Positions 1 to 9,156 of a DNA stretch of 64,000 nt are shown here, piece by piece. Source of the stretch: Pirellulaceae bacterium (GTDB lineage: Bacteria > Planctomycetota > Planctomycetia > Pirellulales > Pirellulaceae); contig JAKVCA010000002.1 of the NCBI GenBank assembly GCA_022448315.1, positions 133,015 through 197,014 of the forward strand, read 5' to 3'. The position numbers were made by a program, and so were the translations under genes. The notes under the pieces are model-generated. The model was not told the DNA's origin. It searched no databases and saw nothing but the letters and a program-made list of their open reading frames with translations. Numbering within the stretch: the first letter of the stretch is position 1; each line of letters starts with the position of its first letter.

Positions 1-210
1 CTTGATCAGCGACACGGTGTCGAGTCGCAAACCACCCTCTTGGGCCAAACCCCCATGGCATGAGTAACACTTGTTTTTTAGGGTCAATTTCAGGGTTGCG
101 GTGTACTCGAAAGTTTTTTCTGGACGGGCTTCTTGTGCATGGGCGAGCATGAGCAAGCTTGGAGCGATCCAGCCAGCGAGAAGGCATGATAGGCGAGTCA
201 TCGTATTCAT
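1..210 (-). CDS. PSD1-type planctomycete cytochrome C protein (5' end only)
   Basis: This is the first 70 codons of a gene that runs off the left edge of the window. The ATG at 210-208 opens a hydrophobic secretion signal (about residues 5-25, ending AHAQ). A single c-type haem motif, CYSCH, follows at residues 48-52, then a GGLxxEGGLRLDT stretch. That stretch is typical of the planctomycete cytochrome C domain (PSCyt1) that begins PSD1-type DUF1549/DUF1553 proteins. The downstream domains are outside the window, so full membership is inferred from the N-terminus. The protein is probably exported and haem-bearing. The biochemical role of the family is not established. Confidence 0.75.
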   Translation of the reverse strand, partial: MNTMTRLSCLLAGWIAPSLLMLAHAQEARPEKTFEYTATLKLTLKNKCYSCHGGLAQEGGLRLDTVSLIK

Positions 211-614
211 TGAAAAATGTCCGTGACACAGGTCCATTCGGACCGTCATAGGATTGGGGGTTAAGGAGATTCAATGTTACGATTTCGTCGGCAAACTGGC
301 CGAGGAAGAGTTTCGGGGATGGATCTCAGCGGCATGAATACTGGAGGCATGGGGAACTTTGGGGCGTCGCTCGTTCCTTCGGTTCCGAATCCATTCGTTC
401 AACTGCTCCCGCTCCATTGTAAGTGAACCTAGGGCCGTCTCCAAACGAATCCCACCTTCATCGTTCCGGGCACTTTGCGGATACGACGACTTGCGTTCCA
501 ATTGAGAGTTCAATTTTTCGCATGCCCTGAATCTGCGGAATGTTGTTGGTTTCAGTTCCGCTCCGAGTGTCGTTTTCTACTGAGGTCGCCCCCCCGTTTC
601 GAAGTCAGAGACAG
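211..614. other. Intergenic region between divergent genes
   Basis: These 404 bases separate the leftmost minus-strand gene from recD2 and should hold both promoters. I could not identify convincing -35/-10 boxes. A minus-strand reading frame at 277-513 begins with TTG, lacks a ribosome binding site and is low in complexity toward its end, so I do not call it a gene. No tRNA or hairpin stands out. Confidence 0.5.
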
Positions 615-2783
615 ATGCCTGAAAGTCTTACGGGAATTGTTGAGCGAATCACCTTTCATAGTCCTGAAAGCGGATTTTCAGTGCTGCGCGTCAAAGTCAA
701 GGGGCAACCGGAATTGGTGACGGTCGTTGGATCAGCCACCTCCGTCAGTTGTGGCGAGATTCTGGAGGCTCAGGGTGACTGGATCATTGATCGACAATTC
801 GGGCAGCAGTTCAAGGCGGAACAGTTGTCGACATCGCATCCTGCCTCAGTTGCCGGAATTCAACGATTTCTGGGGTCTGGGGCGGTGCGAAGTGTGGGGC
901 CCAAGATTGCGGAACGCATCGTGGAGCGATTTGGTGACCAGGCTCTGGAAGTCTTGGATCAAAAGCCGAGTTTGCTGCTCGATGTGCATGGAATCGGTGA
1001 ATCCCGCTTGAGCCGGATGCGGGAGAGTTGGCGTGAACAGAAAGAGGTGCGAAAAATCACCCTGTTCCTCAGCGAGTACGATATTAGCTCGGCGAAAGCC
1101 CTTCGCATCTATCGGACCTACGGGGGCCGCGCCATCGCGCGGATCAAGGAAAACCCCTATCAATTGGCCAACGATATTCGCGGCATCGGTTTTAAAACGG
1201 CGGATGAGCTGGCCGGAAAACTTGGCATCGCCAAGGACAGCCCGTTTCGGATCGAAGCGGGCGTGCAATACACGTTGCAACAACTCTCTTCGGAAGGGCA
1301 CTGTGCCTATCCTGCCGAAGAGGTTCACCAGAAAGCAGCCGAGTTGCTTGGGGTCGATGTGGATGCGACCCAGACTGCCGCGTCGAGGGCGATCGAACAG
1401 CGGCTATTGATCAGTGAGACCGTTGACGGGCGAGAGATGCTTTACCTTGCCGCCCTGCATCAATCTGAGGTGCTCCTGGCGAAATCCATTGGACAACTGA
1501 CTCAGAATGCCGAACTACCTTTGGCCGAGATTGATATTGAGAAGGCGATTCCGTGGGTTCAGGAAACCCTCGGCATCGAGTTGGCCGCGCAGCAGGAGAC
1601 GGCCATTCGAGAGGCGATGATGGCTAAAATGCTTGTCGTCACCGGTGGACCCGGGGTGGGTAAGACCACCCTCGTTTGTAGCCTGCTGGAAATCTTTCGA
1701 GCAAAACGAAAGCAATGCATTTTGGCGGCTCCTACAGGAAGAGCGGCAAAGCGTCTTGCAGAGACCACCGGTCAGGAAGCCAAGACGATCCATCGCCTGC
1801 TTGAATTCGATCCAGTCCGAGGCGAGTTCAAACGTCACGCCAAGAACCCACTGGAAGGTGATCTTTTTGTGATTGATGAATCCTCGATGTTGGACCTCGT
1901 TTTGGCCCAACAGTTGATGCGAGCGATTCCCGAAAAGGCTTCGGTCGTCTGGGTCGGGGATGTTGATCAATTGCCGTCGGTCGGCCCCGGCTGTGTCTTG
2001 AAAGATCTCATCCAGTCGGAGCTCGTTCCTGTCGTTCGACTGACCGAAGTGTTCCGACAGGCTCGGGAGAGCAAAATCATTTCCGCTGCGTACGAGATCA
2101 ATCAAGGATTGGTCCCTGATCTGACCTCTCCAGCAAATGATGTCTCCGACTTCTACTTCATTGAGGCCGAAGACCCTGAAAAAATCAGAAGACTGCTGGT
2201 GAAAGTCATCAAGGAACGTATTCCCCAACGATTTTCGATGGACCCCATGAGTGAAATTCAGGTCCTCGCGCCGATGAATCGGTCGGAATTGGGAGCAAGA
2301 AGCCTCAATGTCGTTCTGCAGGAGGCTCTGAACGGTGAGGGGGGGCAGGCGGAGGTTGAGCGTTACGGTTGGCGATTTCGAGTGGGTGATCGAGTCATAC
2401 AAAACGAGAACAACTACGATCGGGATGTGTACAACGGCGACTTGGGCCTCATTGAGAAGATCAATCGTGTCGAACAAACCATGACGGTGAAAATGGATGG
2501 TCGACTCGTCGAGTACGATTTCGGCGACCTTGATGAACTGTCACTGGCCTATGTCATGTCGATCCATAAGAGTCAGGGGTCTGAGTTTCCCGGCGTCGTG
2601 ATCCCACTTCATACGCAACACTTCATGATGTTGCAACGAAACCTGCTCTACACGGCCGTGACGCGCGGGAAGCAGTTGGTCGTTTTGATCGGTTCTCGCA
2701 AGGCGTTGGAAATGTCGGTTCAACGCGCGGATTCTGGAGCCCGCTGGACAACACTTTCACGTCGCTTGCGAGAATACCTCTGA
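615..2783 (+). CDS. recD2: RecD2-type SF1B DNA helicase
   Basis: ATP-dependent 5'-3' DNA helicase of the RecD2 type, the form found in bacteria without a matching RecBC partner. The N-terminal half has the OB-like start (ESLTGIVERITF) and helix-hairpin-helix segments (HGIGESRL, RGIGFKTADELAGKLG). The motor half carries Walker A GGPGVGKTT near residues 344-352, the DExx box IDESSMLD near 419 and motif VI YTAVTRGK near the C-terminus. The frame is open from 540, but the family N-terminus begins at MPESLTG, so I place the start at 615, giving 722 residues, normal for RecD2. The preceding bases are only weakly purine-rich. The gene stands alone, with the aminotransferase following after 97 bases. 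The likely role is replication-fork or break repair. Confidence 0.93.
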   Translation: MPESLTGIVERITFHSPESGFSVLRVKVKGQPELVTVVGSATSVSCGEILEAQGDWIIDRQFGQQFKAEQLSTSHPASVAGIQRFLGSGAVRSVGPKIAERIVERFGDQALEVLDQKPSLLLDVHGIGESRLSRMRESWREQKEVRKITLFLSEYDISSAKALRIYRTYGGRAIARIKENPYQLANDIRGIGFKTADELAGKLGIAKDSPFRIEAGVQYTLQQLSSEGHCAYPAEEVHQKAAELLGVDVDATQTAASRAIEQRLLISETVDGREMLYLAALHQSEVLLAKSIGQLTQNAELPLAEIDIEKAIPWVQETLGIELAAQQETAIREAMMAKMLVVTGGPGVGKTTLVCSLLEIFRAKRKQCILAAPTGRAAKRLAETTGQEAKTIHRLLEFDPVRGEFKRHAKNPLEGDLFVIDESSMLDLVLAQQLMRAIPEKASVVWVGDVDQLPSVGPGCVLKDLIQSELVPVVRLTEVFRQARESKIISAAYEINQGLVPDLTSPANDVSDFYFIEAEDPEKIRRLLVKVIKERIPQRFSMDPMSEIQVLAPMNRSELGARSLNVVLQEALNGEGGQAEVERYGWRFRVGDRVIQNENNYDRDVYNGDLGLIEKINRVEQTMTVKMDGRLVEYDFGDLDELSLAYVMSIHKSQGSEFPGVVIPLHTQHFMMLQRNLLYTAVTRGKQLVVLIGSRKALEMSVQRADSGARWTTLSRRLREYL

Positions 2784-2789
2784 TCGTTC

Positions 2790-2839
2790 TGAATCGGGAA
2801 TCGGATTCAAGAACAAATTTGTGATGCCGCGCTTGTTCT
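2790..2839 (+). terminator. Two consecutive stem-loops downstream of recD2
   Basis: Two small inverted repeats follow the recD2 stop: TGAATC (2790-2795) with GATTCA (2804-2809), then AGAACAA (2810-2816) with TTGTTCT (2833-2839). Neither is followed by a run of T, so intrinsic termination is weakly supported. They could instead be a processing site or an operator ahead of the aminotransferase gene. Confidence 0.25.
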
Positions 2840-2880
2840 GATAGAAACGTCTCCAACTTCGCCGGGAGAAGATTTGCGTC

Positions 2881-4140
2881 ATGAGTATCCCCTTCAGCCA
2901 TTTTGCTTCTCAGGTTCAACCTGAATCTGCGTTTACGGTGCTCGCGGTGGCGAAGGAATTGATGGCTGCCGGAAAACAGGTTTATGAACTCGAGATTGGA
3001 GACAGTCCATTCTGCTCCCCCCCACAAGCGGTTGAAGCTGCCGTTCAAGCCATCGAGTCGGGGCAAACACGTTATGGTCCATCGGTTGGCTTAGACGATT
3101 TTCGAGCCTCGGCTGCCGATTACGTCAATCGCGAGTTTGGCATCGAGGTAACACCAGACCATCTGATTGCCGGTCATGGCGCCAAAATCTTCGAACAGTT
3201 GTTTTGCGAAACGTTCGTCAACCCTGGCGAGTCGGTTTTGGTTTTCAGTCCGCACTTTCCGACATATCCCGCGAATATTGAACGACGAGGAGGCCGGGTG
3301 TGCCTCCAACCTCTTGAGGAAAGGCATGCATTTCGACCGCAGTTGGATTCGATCAAAGAATTCCTCGACCGAGAAGAATGCCCCCGCGCAGTTTTCCTGA
3401 ACAGTCCGCACAATCCGACCGGCGGAGTCACCACCCTGGAAGATCTTCAGGGGATTGCCCGACTGCTCGAGGGTACGGAGGTCAGCGTCTTCAGTGATGA
3501 ACCTTATGACCAAATGGTTTGGTCCGGGCGTCACCACACGATGTTGGAAGTGCCGGGAATGATCGATCGTACGGTTGCCGCCTATTCGTTCAGCAAGTCG
3601 TTCAGCATGAGCGGTTGGCGACTCGGATTCGCGGTCAGTTCCCCGGCGATCGTGGCCCGGATGGGAATGCTGATGAACACATCTCTTTCCTGCGTTCCTC
3701 CTTTTATTCAAGAGGCGGGTGTCGCGGCCATGAAGGAATCGATTCTGTTGCGTGATCAGCAAATGGCAACCTTCCGTGAAAACGTGACTCACCTTGTGCA
3801 AAGTCTGCGGCGAGTGGAGGGTGTCGATTGCTCGATGCCCGGTGGCAGTTTTTACGCGTTTCCGAATGTGTCCCAAATCTGCCGAAAGAACAACATCACC
3901 TCGCATGGACTGGCCATGTACCTGCTGGAAGGTGCTGACGATCAACGAGGTGTGGCCTGTCTGGGAGGAGAGTGCTTCGGCGACGCGGGACAGGGATTCC
4001 TGAGGCTAAGTTGTGCCGAGTCGAGAGAGAGTTTGGGGGACGCCGTTGCTTTCATTGACGAAGCATTTGGGCAGTGTGAAAAGATTGCAACCTATCTCGA
4101 CCAAAATCCGAATTATCGAATGGCGGAGTCCATGTTCTGA
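2881..4140 (+). CDS. PLP-dependent class I/II aminotransferase
   Basis: Fold-type I pyridoxal-phosphate aminotransferase of 419 residues. The PLP-binding lysine lies in SFSKSFSMSGWRLG (K239). Other family signatures are the GHGAKIFEQL turn near residue 100, NSPHNPTGG near 178-186 and SDEPYDQMV near 205. Substrate cannot be assigned; aspartate, aromatic and alanine aminotransferases all share these motifs. The ATG at 2881 follows a GGGAGA purine stretch about 11 bases upstream. The protein has no signal peptide and is cytoplasmic. The C-terminal 25 residues after FIDEAFGQ extend beyond the usual family end. Confidence 0.9.
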   Translation: MSIPFSHFASQVQPESAFTVLAVAKELMAAGKQVYELEIGDSPFCSPPQAVEAAVQAIESGQTRYGPSVGLDDFRASAADYVNREFGIEVTPDHLIAGHGAKIFEQLFCETFVNPGESVLVFSPHFPTYPANIERRGGRVCLQPLEERHAFRPQLDSIKEFLDREECPRAVFLNSPHNPTGGVTTLEDLQGIARLLEGTEVSVFSDEPYDQMVWSGRHHTMLEVPGMIDRTVAAYSFSKSFSMSGWRLGFAVSSPAIVARMGMLMNTSLSCVPPFIQEAGVAAMKESILLRDQQMATFRENVTHLVQSLRRVEGVDCSMPGGSFYAFPNVSQICRKNNITSHGLAMYLLEGADDQRGVACLGGECFGDAGQGFLRLSCAESRESLGDAVAFIDEAFGQCEKIATYLDQNPNYRMAESMF

Positions 4141-4199
4141 CCCCGTCGCTTTCATCTCAAAAAATCAGGTGACCTTTGACCACGTAGACAGGTGTCGTT

Positions 4200-5216
4200 G
4201 TGAAAAACAGGATCGTCAATCTAAGGAAATGTTTAGTTCTGGTGGTGGCCCTGCTATCCATATGCCCGTCCCTTGGTGCTCAAACGTCAAGTCGGATCAT
4301 CGAATACTACGGCTACGACGATTGTATTCTGTTGGAGAACGAATCGGTCAGGGTTGTTCTATGCCCTGCTGCCGGTGGGCGTGTGCTGGAGTACTCTCTG
4401 GACGGAGAAAACGCGTTGTATCTGCCTCCGGGGGATGAAGGCTGGATTGATGCTCCAGGAAAGTCGGGTGGAAGCATGCACGCAGGCCGTTTTGATATCG
4501 GTCCTGAGTTGACCACACCCCGTCGCCCCCTGCTGTGGAAAGGTCAGTGGCAAGGGACGATCACTGGACCCTTTTCCGCACGCTTGGTTAGCCAAAAAGA
4601 TGACTCGACCGGTGTTCAGTTGATCCGGGATTTCAGATTGGATCGGACAGGTTCTCGACTGGCGTGCAAGCAGACCATCAAGAATGTGTCGAATCGAACT
4701 TTGGAGTATTGCCACTGGAGTCGAACGTTTGCGGCCGGTGGCGGGATATGCGTGATTCCAACCAGTAAGATCAGCCGATTTCCAAAGCACTATGTCATGT
4801 ACGAGGAGGGGGCCCTGATCAACGCGCGACCGGAAGATGAAAAAATCCGTCTCCGCGAAGGGTTTCTTGAGATCCTTGGTGCGCCGCGAAAGCCCAAGCT
4901 TGGTTTTGATAGTCGAGAAGGTTGGCTCGCTTACGTCATGCCCAATGATCTGATGTTCGTGAAATCATTTAAAGTGGATCCCGATCGTGTCTATAACGAA
5001 GTGGCAGGATTGACCATTTCGGTCTGGTATCCAGATGGACCCATGTGTGAACTGGAACCTATCGGCCCGATGGAGCGACTTGCTCCCGGAGAGGCCGGTT
5101 CATTCACGGAGACCTGGATGCTTTTTTCGCAGGCGTTTCCCAAAGCAGGTCAAACATTGAACCTGAGTGGAGTCGAGGACATCGTCAACAGGAACCTTGA
5201 GAGTCCCCAGGAGTGA
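4200..5216 (+). CDS. Secreted protein, mutarotase/DUF4380-like beta-sandwich (tentative)
   Basis: A 338-residue protein opening with GTG and a clear signal peptide (KNRIVNLRK basic start, hydrophobic VLVVALLSI, cleavage near LGAQ). The mature part begins with a pattern of the type YYGYDDCILLENESVRVV followed by PAAGGRVLEYSLDG. This resembles the N-terminal strands of galactose-mutarotase-like and DUF4380 proteins, which bind carbohydrate. I do not recognise catalytic residues, so the fold assignment is inference. It lies 198 bases upstream of the ceramidase-like gene on the same strand and may share its expression. ATG alternatives inside the signal peptide are absent, which supports the GTG. 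Confidence 0.7.
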   Translation: MKNRIVNLRKCLVLVVALLSICPSLGAQTSSRIIEYYGYDDCILLENESVRVVLCPAAGGRVLEYSLDGENALYLPPGDEGWIDAPGKSGGSMHAGRFDIGPELTTPRRPLLWKGQWQGTITGPFSARLVSQKDDSTGVQLIRDFRLDRTGSRLACKQTIKNVSNRTLEYCHWSRTFAAGGGICVIPTSKISRFPKHYVMYEEGALINARPEDEKIRLREGFLEILGAPRKPKLGFDSREGWLAYVMPNDLMFVKSFKVDPDRVYNEVAGLTISVWYPDGPMCELEPIGPMERLAPGEAGSFTETWMLFSQAFPKAGQTLNLSGVEDIVNRNLESPQE

Positions 5217-5235
5217 TCGGAGCCTAAGGGCAAAC

Positions 5236-5269
5236 AAATTGTGATCCCGGTAAAATTGTGATCCCGGTA
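5236..5269. repeat. Perfect 17-bp tandem duplication
   Basis: The 17-base unit AAATTGTGATCCCGGTA occurs twice back to back (5236-5252 and 5253-5269) in the spacer 20 bases after the stop codon of the preceding secreted-protein gene. Identity is complete, which suggests a recent slippage or duplication event. Confidence 0.85.
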
Positions 5270-5414
5270 ACATCGCGTGAAAATAGACCGGCGAGGGAGG
5301 CCAACGCCACCGTCTTCAGGAGGATGTTCATTACCGTAAGTTACGGTCTCGACTGGAAGTCCTGCTGGTGAGTGACAGGTTATCCTCGGTTGTCTGATAA
5401 GGGGTTGAGTCATC

Positions 5415-7454
5415 ATGCGTCGAATTTTCACGCTTTCTTTTAGCTTTTTCGCATGCCTTCTTTATGTAGGTACGGTATGCGGAGGCGAGCCAACGCAAGT
5501 CGGTGTCGCTAAGGTCGACATTACGCCGACGCACCCGGTCGTTCTGGCGGGATACGGTGGGCGGACCGAGGAATTCGATGGGGTTGATCAGAAGCTGTGG
5601 GCGAGAGCCATGGCCATTGGCGAAATGGATCCTGTGTTGGTGATTGCGGTGGATAATTGCGGTGTTCCCAAAAAAGTGGTGGAACACATCGCAGCTCGGT
5701 TGTTGGAAAAAAAGGGGCTTCGACGCGAACGATTTGTCGTCTGCAGTACTCATACCCATAACGCACCGAGCCTGCGTGATTATGCGCCGATCTTGTGGGC
5801 AGACCGGACAACCGAAGCTCAGGAATTGAGAATCGATCAGTACACGCAGTGGCTTCAGAATCAGATCTTTGAGGTGGGGATTCAGGCACTCGAGGCGAGA
5901 GTCCCGGCAACACTCGCCTGGTCTCAGGGGAGGCTCAAATTCGGTGCAAACCGCCGTGTCCTCGCCGATGCTCAATGGAGAGGGTTTGGCTTTCAAATGG
6001 ACGGGCCCGTTGATCATAGTTTTCCGGTTCTGGTTGCTTCCTCAACGGCCGGCGAACCGGTAGGCATCTGGGCCAACTACGCATGCCATTGCACCACGGT
6101 AGGTTCCCGTAATCGAATCGGTGGTGACTGGGCCGGCTACGCGAATGAGTCGATTGAAAAAAGATGGCCGGGCCTGATCTCGCTGGTCACCATTGGTTGC
6201 GGCGCCGACGTGGGTCCGCAACCGTCTGGCACACCTGAGATTGCCCAACAGCACGGGGAGACGTTGGCCCTGGAGGTCGAGAGAATCCTTGACTCCGAAC
6301 TCACATCGTTGCCGGCTGATATCTCTGCTTCAATGGCAACGATTGACTTGCCCTTTGCTGAAATTCCGACGCGGGAGTCCTTTCGTAAGACCGCGTCAGT
6401 ACAGAACTTCGACGGTGCGAATGCGAGGAATCTGTTGGCGATCCATGAGGAAAAAGGAGCCTTCCCCCAATCGCTTGAGTATCCCATCAGCTGCTGGCAG
6501 TTTGGCGACAAGCTGTGCATGGTCTTCATGGCGGGGGAAGTGGTGGTGGATTACGCGGTGCGGCTTAAAACAGAATTGGATTGGGAAAGGACCTGGATTC
6601 ATGGCTGGAGTCACGATGTGCCGGGCTATATCCCTTCCCGTCGTGTGCTGGCCGAAGGCGGTTATGAGGCGGACTTTTCACAGGTGTATTACGGACATCC
6701 AACAAGGTATGCACCTGAGGTGGAGGATCTCGTGATTGCCGAAGTTAAACGTCAAGCGGGGCGGAAGTTTTTTTCCGAGATGCCCGACAAGCGGCCAGAT
6801 TTTTTCAGGGTTCCCGGAGCGCAAGAGCGATATGAAGAACGGATTGAGGAGTGGGTCAAGGCACTCTCTCCAAAGGATCAGGTCCATTACCGACAGCTCT
6901 TCAATTTTTCCAACGAATCAACCTCCGCTTATGCCCGTCTGGTCTCCAATGATGGCGGCGTTGATCGATGGTTCAATTACAGCGGGTATCAGGAGGATCG
7001 ACCTTACATCCGCCAGCAAAAGGTTGGGGATCGTATTGTCTGGGAGACGCCGCCGATTTCAGGGCTTGACGATGGTTCACCGGTTACGATGCTGTTCCTT
7101 GCGGGAGTCGGCTGGCAAAGTCAGCCGGAGACCGATGGTTTCAAGCTCTCCATTGAAGGCCGGTCGCCATTGCATTTTGACGTGTCTCTGAGTCCGCGGC
7201 AGTGGAAATCCGCCGAGGGTGACGTTGAGCTGCATTTTTTCCCGACGTGGATTTCCGATCTCGACGCTGCCGGGCTCTTTTACCTCGTCATGCCTTCACG
7301 CGGAATGTCTGACGGCATGCCTTTGGAGATTGCCGTAGAGTCCATGGGTGAGGGTTCACTCCGTTGGTTCTCGCTCGATCTCATTCAGAAGGTCAAACCG
7401 ATTGAATCCAAGCTTGTCGAAGCGGTTCGCAGCCTTGGCGACCTGCCTGAGTAA
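5415..7454 (+). CDS. Neutral/alkaline ceramidase-like secreted hydrolase
   Basis: A 679-residue exported protein (signal peptide to about residue 23, CGGEPTQ) with the N-terminal domain of the neutral/alkaline non-lysosomal ceramidase family. Family features are VGVAKVDITP near residues 31-40, the metal-site segment STHTHNAPS near 115, the ACHCTTVG stretch and GGDWAGYANE. In true ceramidases a conserved GDVSPN holds the nucleophilic serine; here the matching stretch reads GADVGPQPSG, so ceramide hydrolysis is doubtful. The family name describes ancestry, not a proven substrate. The C-terminal 200 residues form a separate region without a recognised motif. Confidence 0.8.
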   Translation: MRRIFTLSFSFFACLLYVGTVCGGEPTQVGVAKVDITPTHPVVLAGYGGRTEEFDGVDQKLWARAMAIGEMDPVLVIAVDNCGVPKKVVEHIAARLLEKKGLRRERFVVCSTHTHNAPSLRDYAPILWADRTTEAQELRIDQYTQWLQNQIFEVGIQALEARVPATLAWSQGRLKFGANRRVLADAQWRGFGFQMDGPVDHSFPVLVASSTAGEPVGIWANYACHCTTVGSRNRIGGDWAGYANESIEKRWPGLISLVTIGCGADVGPQPSGTPEIAQQHGETLALEVERILDSELTSLPADISASMATIDLPFAEIPTRESFRKTASVQNFDGANARNLLAIHEEKGAFPQSLEYPISCWQFGDKLCMVFMAGEVVVDYAVRLKTELDWERTWIHGWSHDVPGYIPSRRVLAEGGYEADFSQVYYGHPTRYAPEVEDLVIAEVKRQAGRKFFSEMPDKRPDFFRVPGAQERYEERIEEWVKALSPKDQVHYRQLFNFSNESTSAYARLVSNDGGVDRWFNYSGYQEDRPYIRQQKVGDRIVWETPPISGLDDGSPVTMLFLAGVGWQSQPETDGFKLSIEGRSPLHFDVSLSPRQWKSAEGDVELHFFPTWISDLDAAGLFYLVMPSRGMSDGMPLEIAVESMGEGSLRWFSLDLIQKVKPIESKLVEAVRSLGDLPE

Positions 7455-7612
7455 GGCGATCGATGACCTCCGGTGGACCCGCAGAGGGAACGGTCTTGAG
7501 GGGCGGATGATCATGATTCCGTGGTTTACTGAGGCACTTGGAGCTGGGGTTCGCGGCCAAGCGAAGCGATGAACGATGATCCCGCGTCGCTCGAGGTGGG
7601 CTTTCCGGTGAC

Positions 7613-9103
7613 TCAAGGAGACGACGGTGGCGTCAGTTTGGCCGCTTCAATCTGTTGCAGCTTTTCTTCCAGCAATTGTGCGTGATGGGCTTTGACCTTT
7701 TCCGCTTCAGGATGATCGATCCGGTTTGTGAATTGTTTGGGATCTCGTCGCATGTCGTAAAGTTCCGCTTCACCGTCTCGATACTGTATGTACGCCCAGT
7801 CGGGAGTTCGGATCAGATGGTCACGACCTCGAAAGCAATAAACGGAATCGTGGATCTTTCGATGAGGCTCATCGAAGAGTGGAGCAAAGCTCTGTCCTTG
7901 AACGTGGTCAGGGATGTCGAGTCCATTGAGTTCGGCCAACGTGGGATACAGGTCAATTTGTTGGGCCAAGCTGTCCGATATCCCCGCTTCTTTGCCGGGG
8001 ACCGTCATGATGATTGGAATTCGCGTGGACTCTTCATGCAGACTCATTTTCTGCCAAAGATCATGCTCACCCAGATGGTAGCCGTGATCACTCGTAAAGA
8101 TCACGATGGTTTTTTCATCCAATTTCAACTCCTCAAGCCGATTTAAAATCCGTCCGACCTGAGCATCCATGAACTCCACGCAGGCGTAATACGCCGCGAT
8201 GGTGTCCTGTTTTTTTGCCCGTGTGGTGAGCCCACTTTTTTGTGAGCTCTTGCTGATGCCACTTTCCGGAATATCCTCCCAGTCATCTTTGGGAACCTCC
8301 GGAACCTTCATGTCGCCACGAGGGTAGTGATCGAAGTAGGAAGCAGGTGCGACCAGGGGAACGTGGGGGCGTACCAACCCTACGGCTAGAAAGAAAGGTT
8401 GATCGTTGTACGTCTCCAGTGCCCGAATGGCCTGATCTGCGGCCATCACATCCGCTTGACGAGTGCCGTCAGGGTCTTCCCCTTTGACCACGTAAAATGC
8501 CCCTCCAAAGCCAAGGTTGTAGTGGCCATCCGGGTCCATTTTGAGTTTTTCGCGACTCAGGTGAGTGGCCGTCCCCTTGGTCATCCATTCAGGCGCATGG
8601 GCATTCCATGTTTCGTCCCATGATTCCGGATGGTCGGGTCCTGCAACACCCTTCGTGATGTCTCCCGGGACCCGCATGTGATAGATCTTGCTGATACGGC
8701 TCGCGGTCCAGCCCTTTCGTCGGAAATACTGGGACATGCTTGGCCGATTCCCCATCCATCGTGAAAACTGATCGGCCGTACCATTGCCAGTGACGCCAAC
8801 ACACTGGGCGTAGGTTCCCGACATCAACGCTGCACGGGAAGGCCCACAGATGGGAAATTGACAGTACGCACGGTTGAGCTGGAGGCCCCGCTTGGCCAAA
8901 GCATCGATATGGGGCGTCTGACATTGGGTATTTCCATAACAGCCGAGTGATTCGGCGGTCAGGTCGTCAGAGATAATCATCAAGATGTTGTAGCGTGGAC
9001 TTTCGGCTCGAGCGGCCATCGATAGGGACATGAAGCCTAGGGCGACGTTCAGGGCCACCAACGCGCGGAGGGACTTCAAGTTTTTTTGTGGTGCTTGGAT
9101 CAT
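7613..9103 (-). CDS. Secreted sulfatase, iduronate-2-sulfatase-like
   Basis: Type I formylglycine-dependent sulfatase of 496 residues. The metal-binding ISDD motif is at about residues 44-47 and the maturation motif C86-G-P-S-R90 is intact (C-x-P-x-R), so the cysteine should be converted to formylglycine. FTSDHGYHLGEHDLWQK lies in the second half, as in iduronate-2-sulfatase-like enzymes. An upstream frame reaches 9175, but it would overlap the preceding gene; MIQAPQKN at 9103 gives a normal signal peptide cleaved near ARAES. It lies 53 bases downstream of the GYF_2 gene in the same direction. Likely target: sulfate esters of polysaccharides in the periplasm or outside the cell. Confidence 0.92.
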   Translation of the reverse strand: MIQAPQKNLKSLRALVALNVALGFMSLSMAARAESPRYNILMIISDDLTAESLGCYGNTQCQTPHIDALAKRGLQLNRAYCQFPICGPSRAALMSGTYAQCVGVTGNGTADQFSRWMGNRPSMSQYFRRKGWTASRISKIYHMRVPGDITKGVAGPDHPESWDETWNAHAPEWMTKGTATHLSREKLKMDPDGHYNLGFGGAFYVVKGEDPDGTRQADVMAADQAIRALETYNDQPFFLAVGLVRPHVPLVAPASYFDHYPRGDMKVPEVPKDDWEDIPESGISKSSQKSGLTTRAKKQDTIAAYYACVEFMDAQVGRILNRLEELKLDEKTIVIFTSDHGYHLGEHDLWQKMSLHEESTRIPIIMTVPGKEAGISDSLAQQIDLYPTLAELNGLDIPDHVQGQSFAPLFDEPHRKIHDSVYCFRGRDHLIRTPDWAYIQYRDGEAELYDMRRDPKQFTNRIDHPEAEKVKAHHAQLLEEKLQQIEAAKLTPPSSP

Positions 9104-9156
9104 AACTTTTATTCGCGATTGAGAATGAAGGTCGCAAAAACGCATGGATCGAACCA

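Noticed and set aside
277-513. 78-codon minus-strand frame next to the left-edge gene
   Set aside because: TTG start, no ribosome binding site, low-complexity tail and no recognisable motif.
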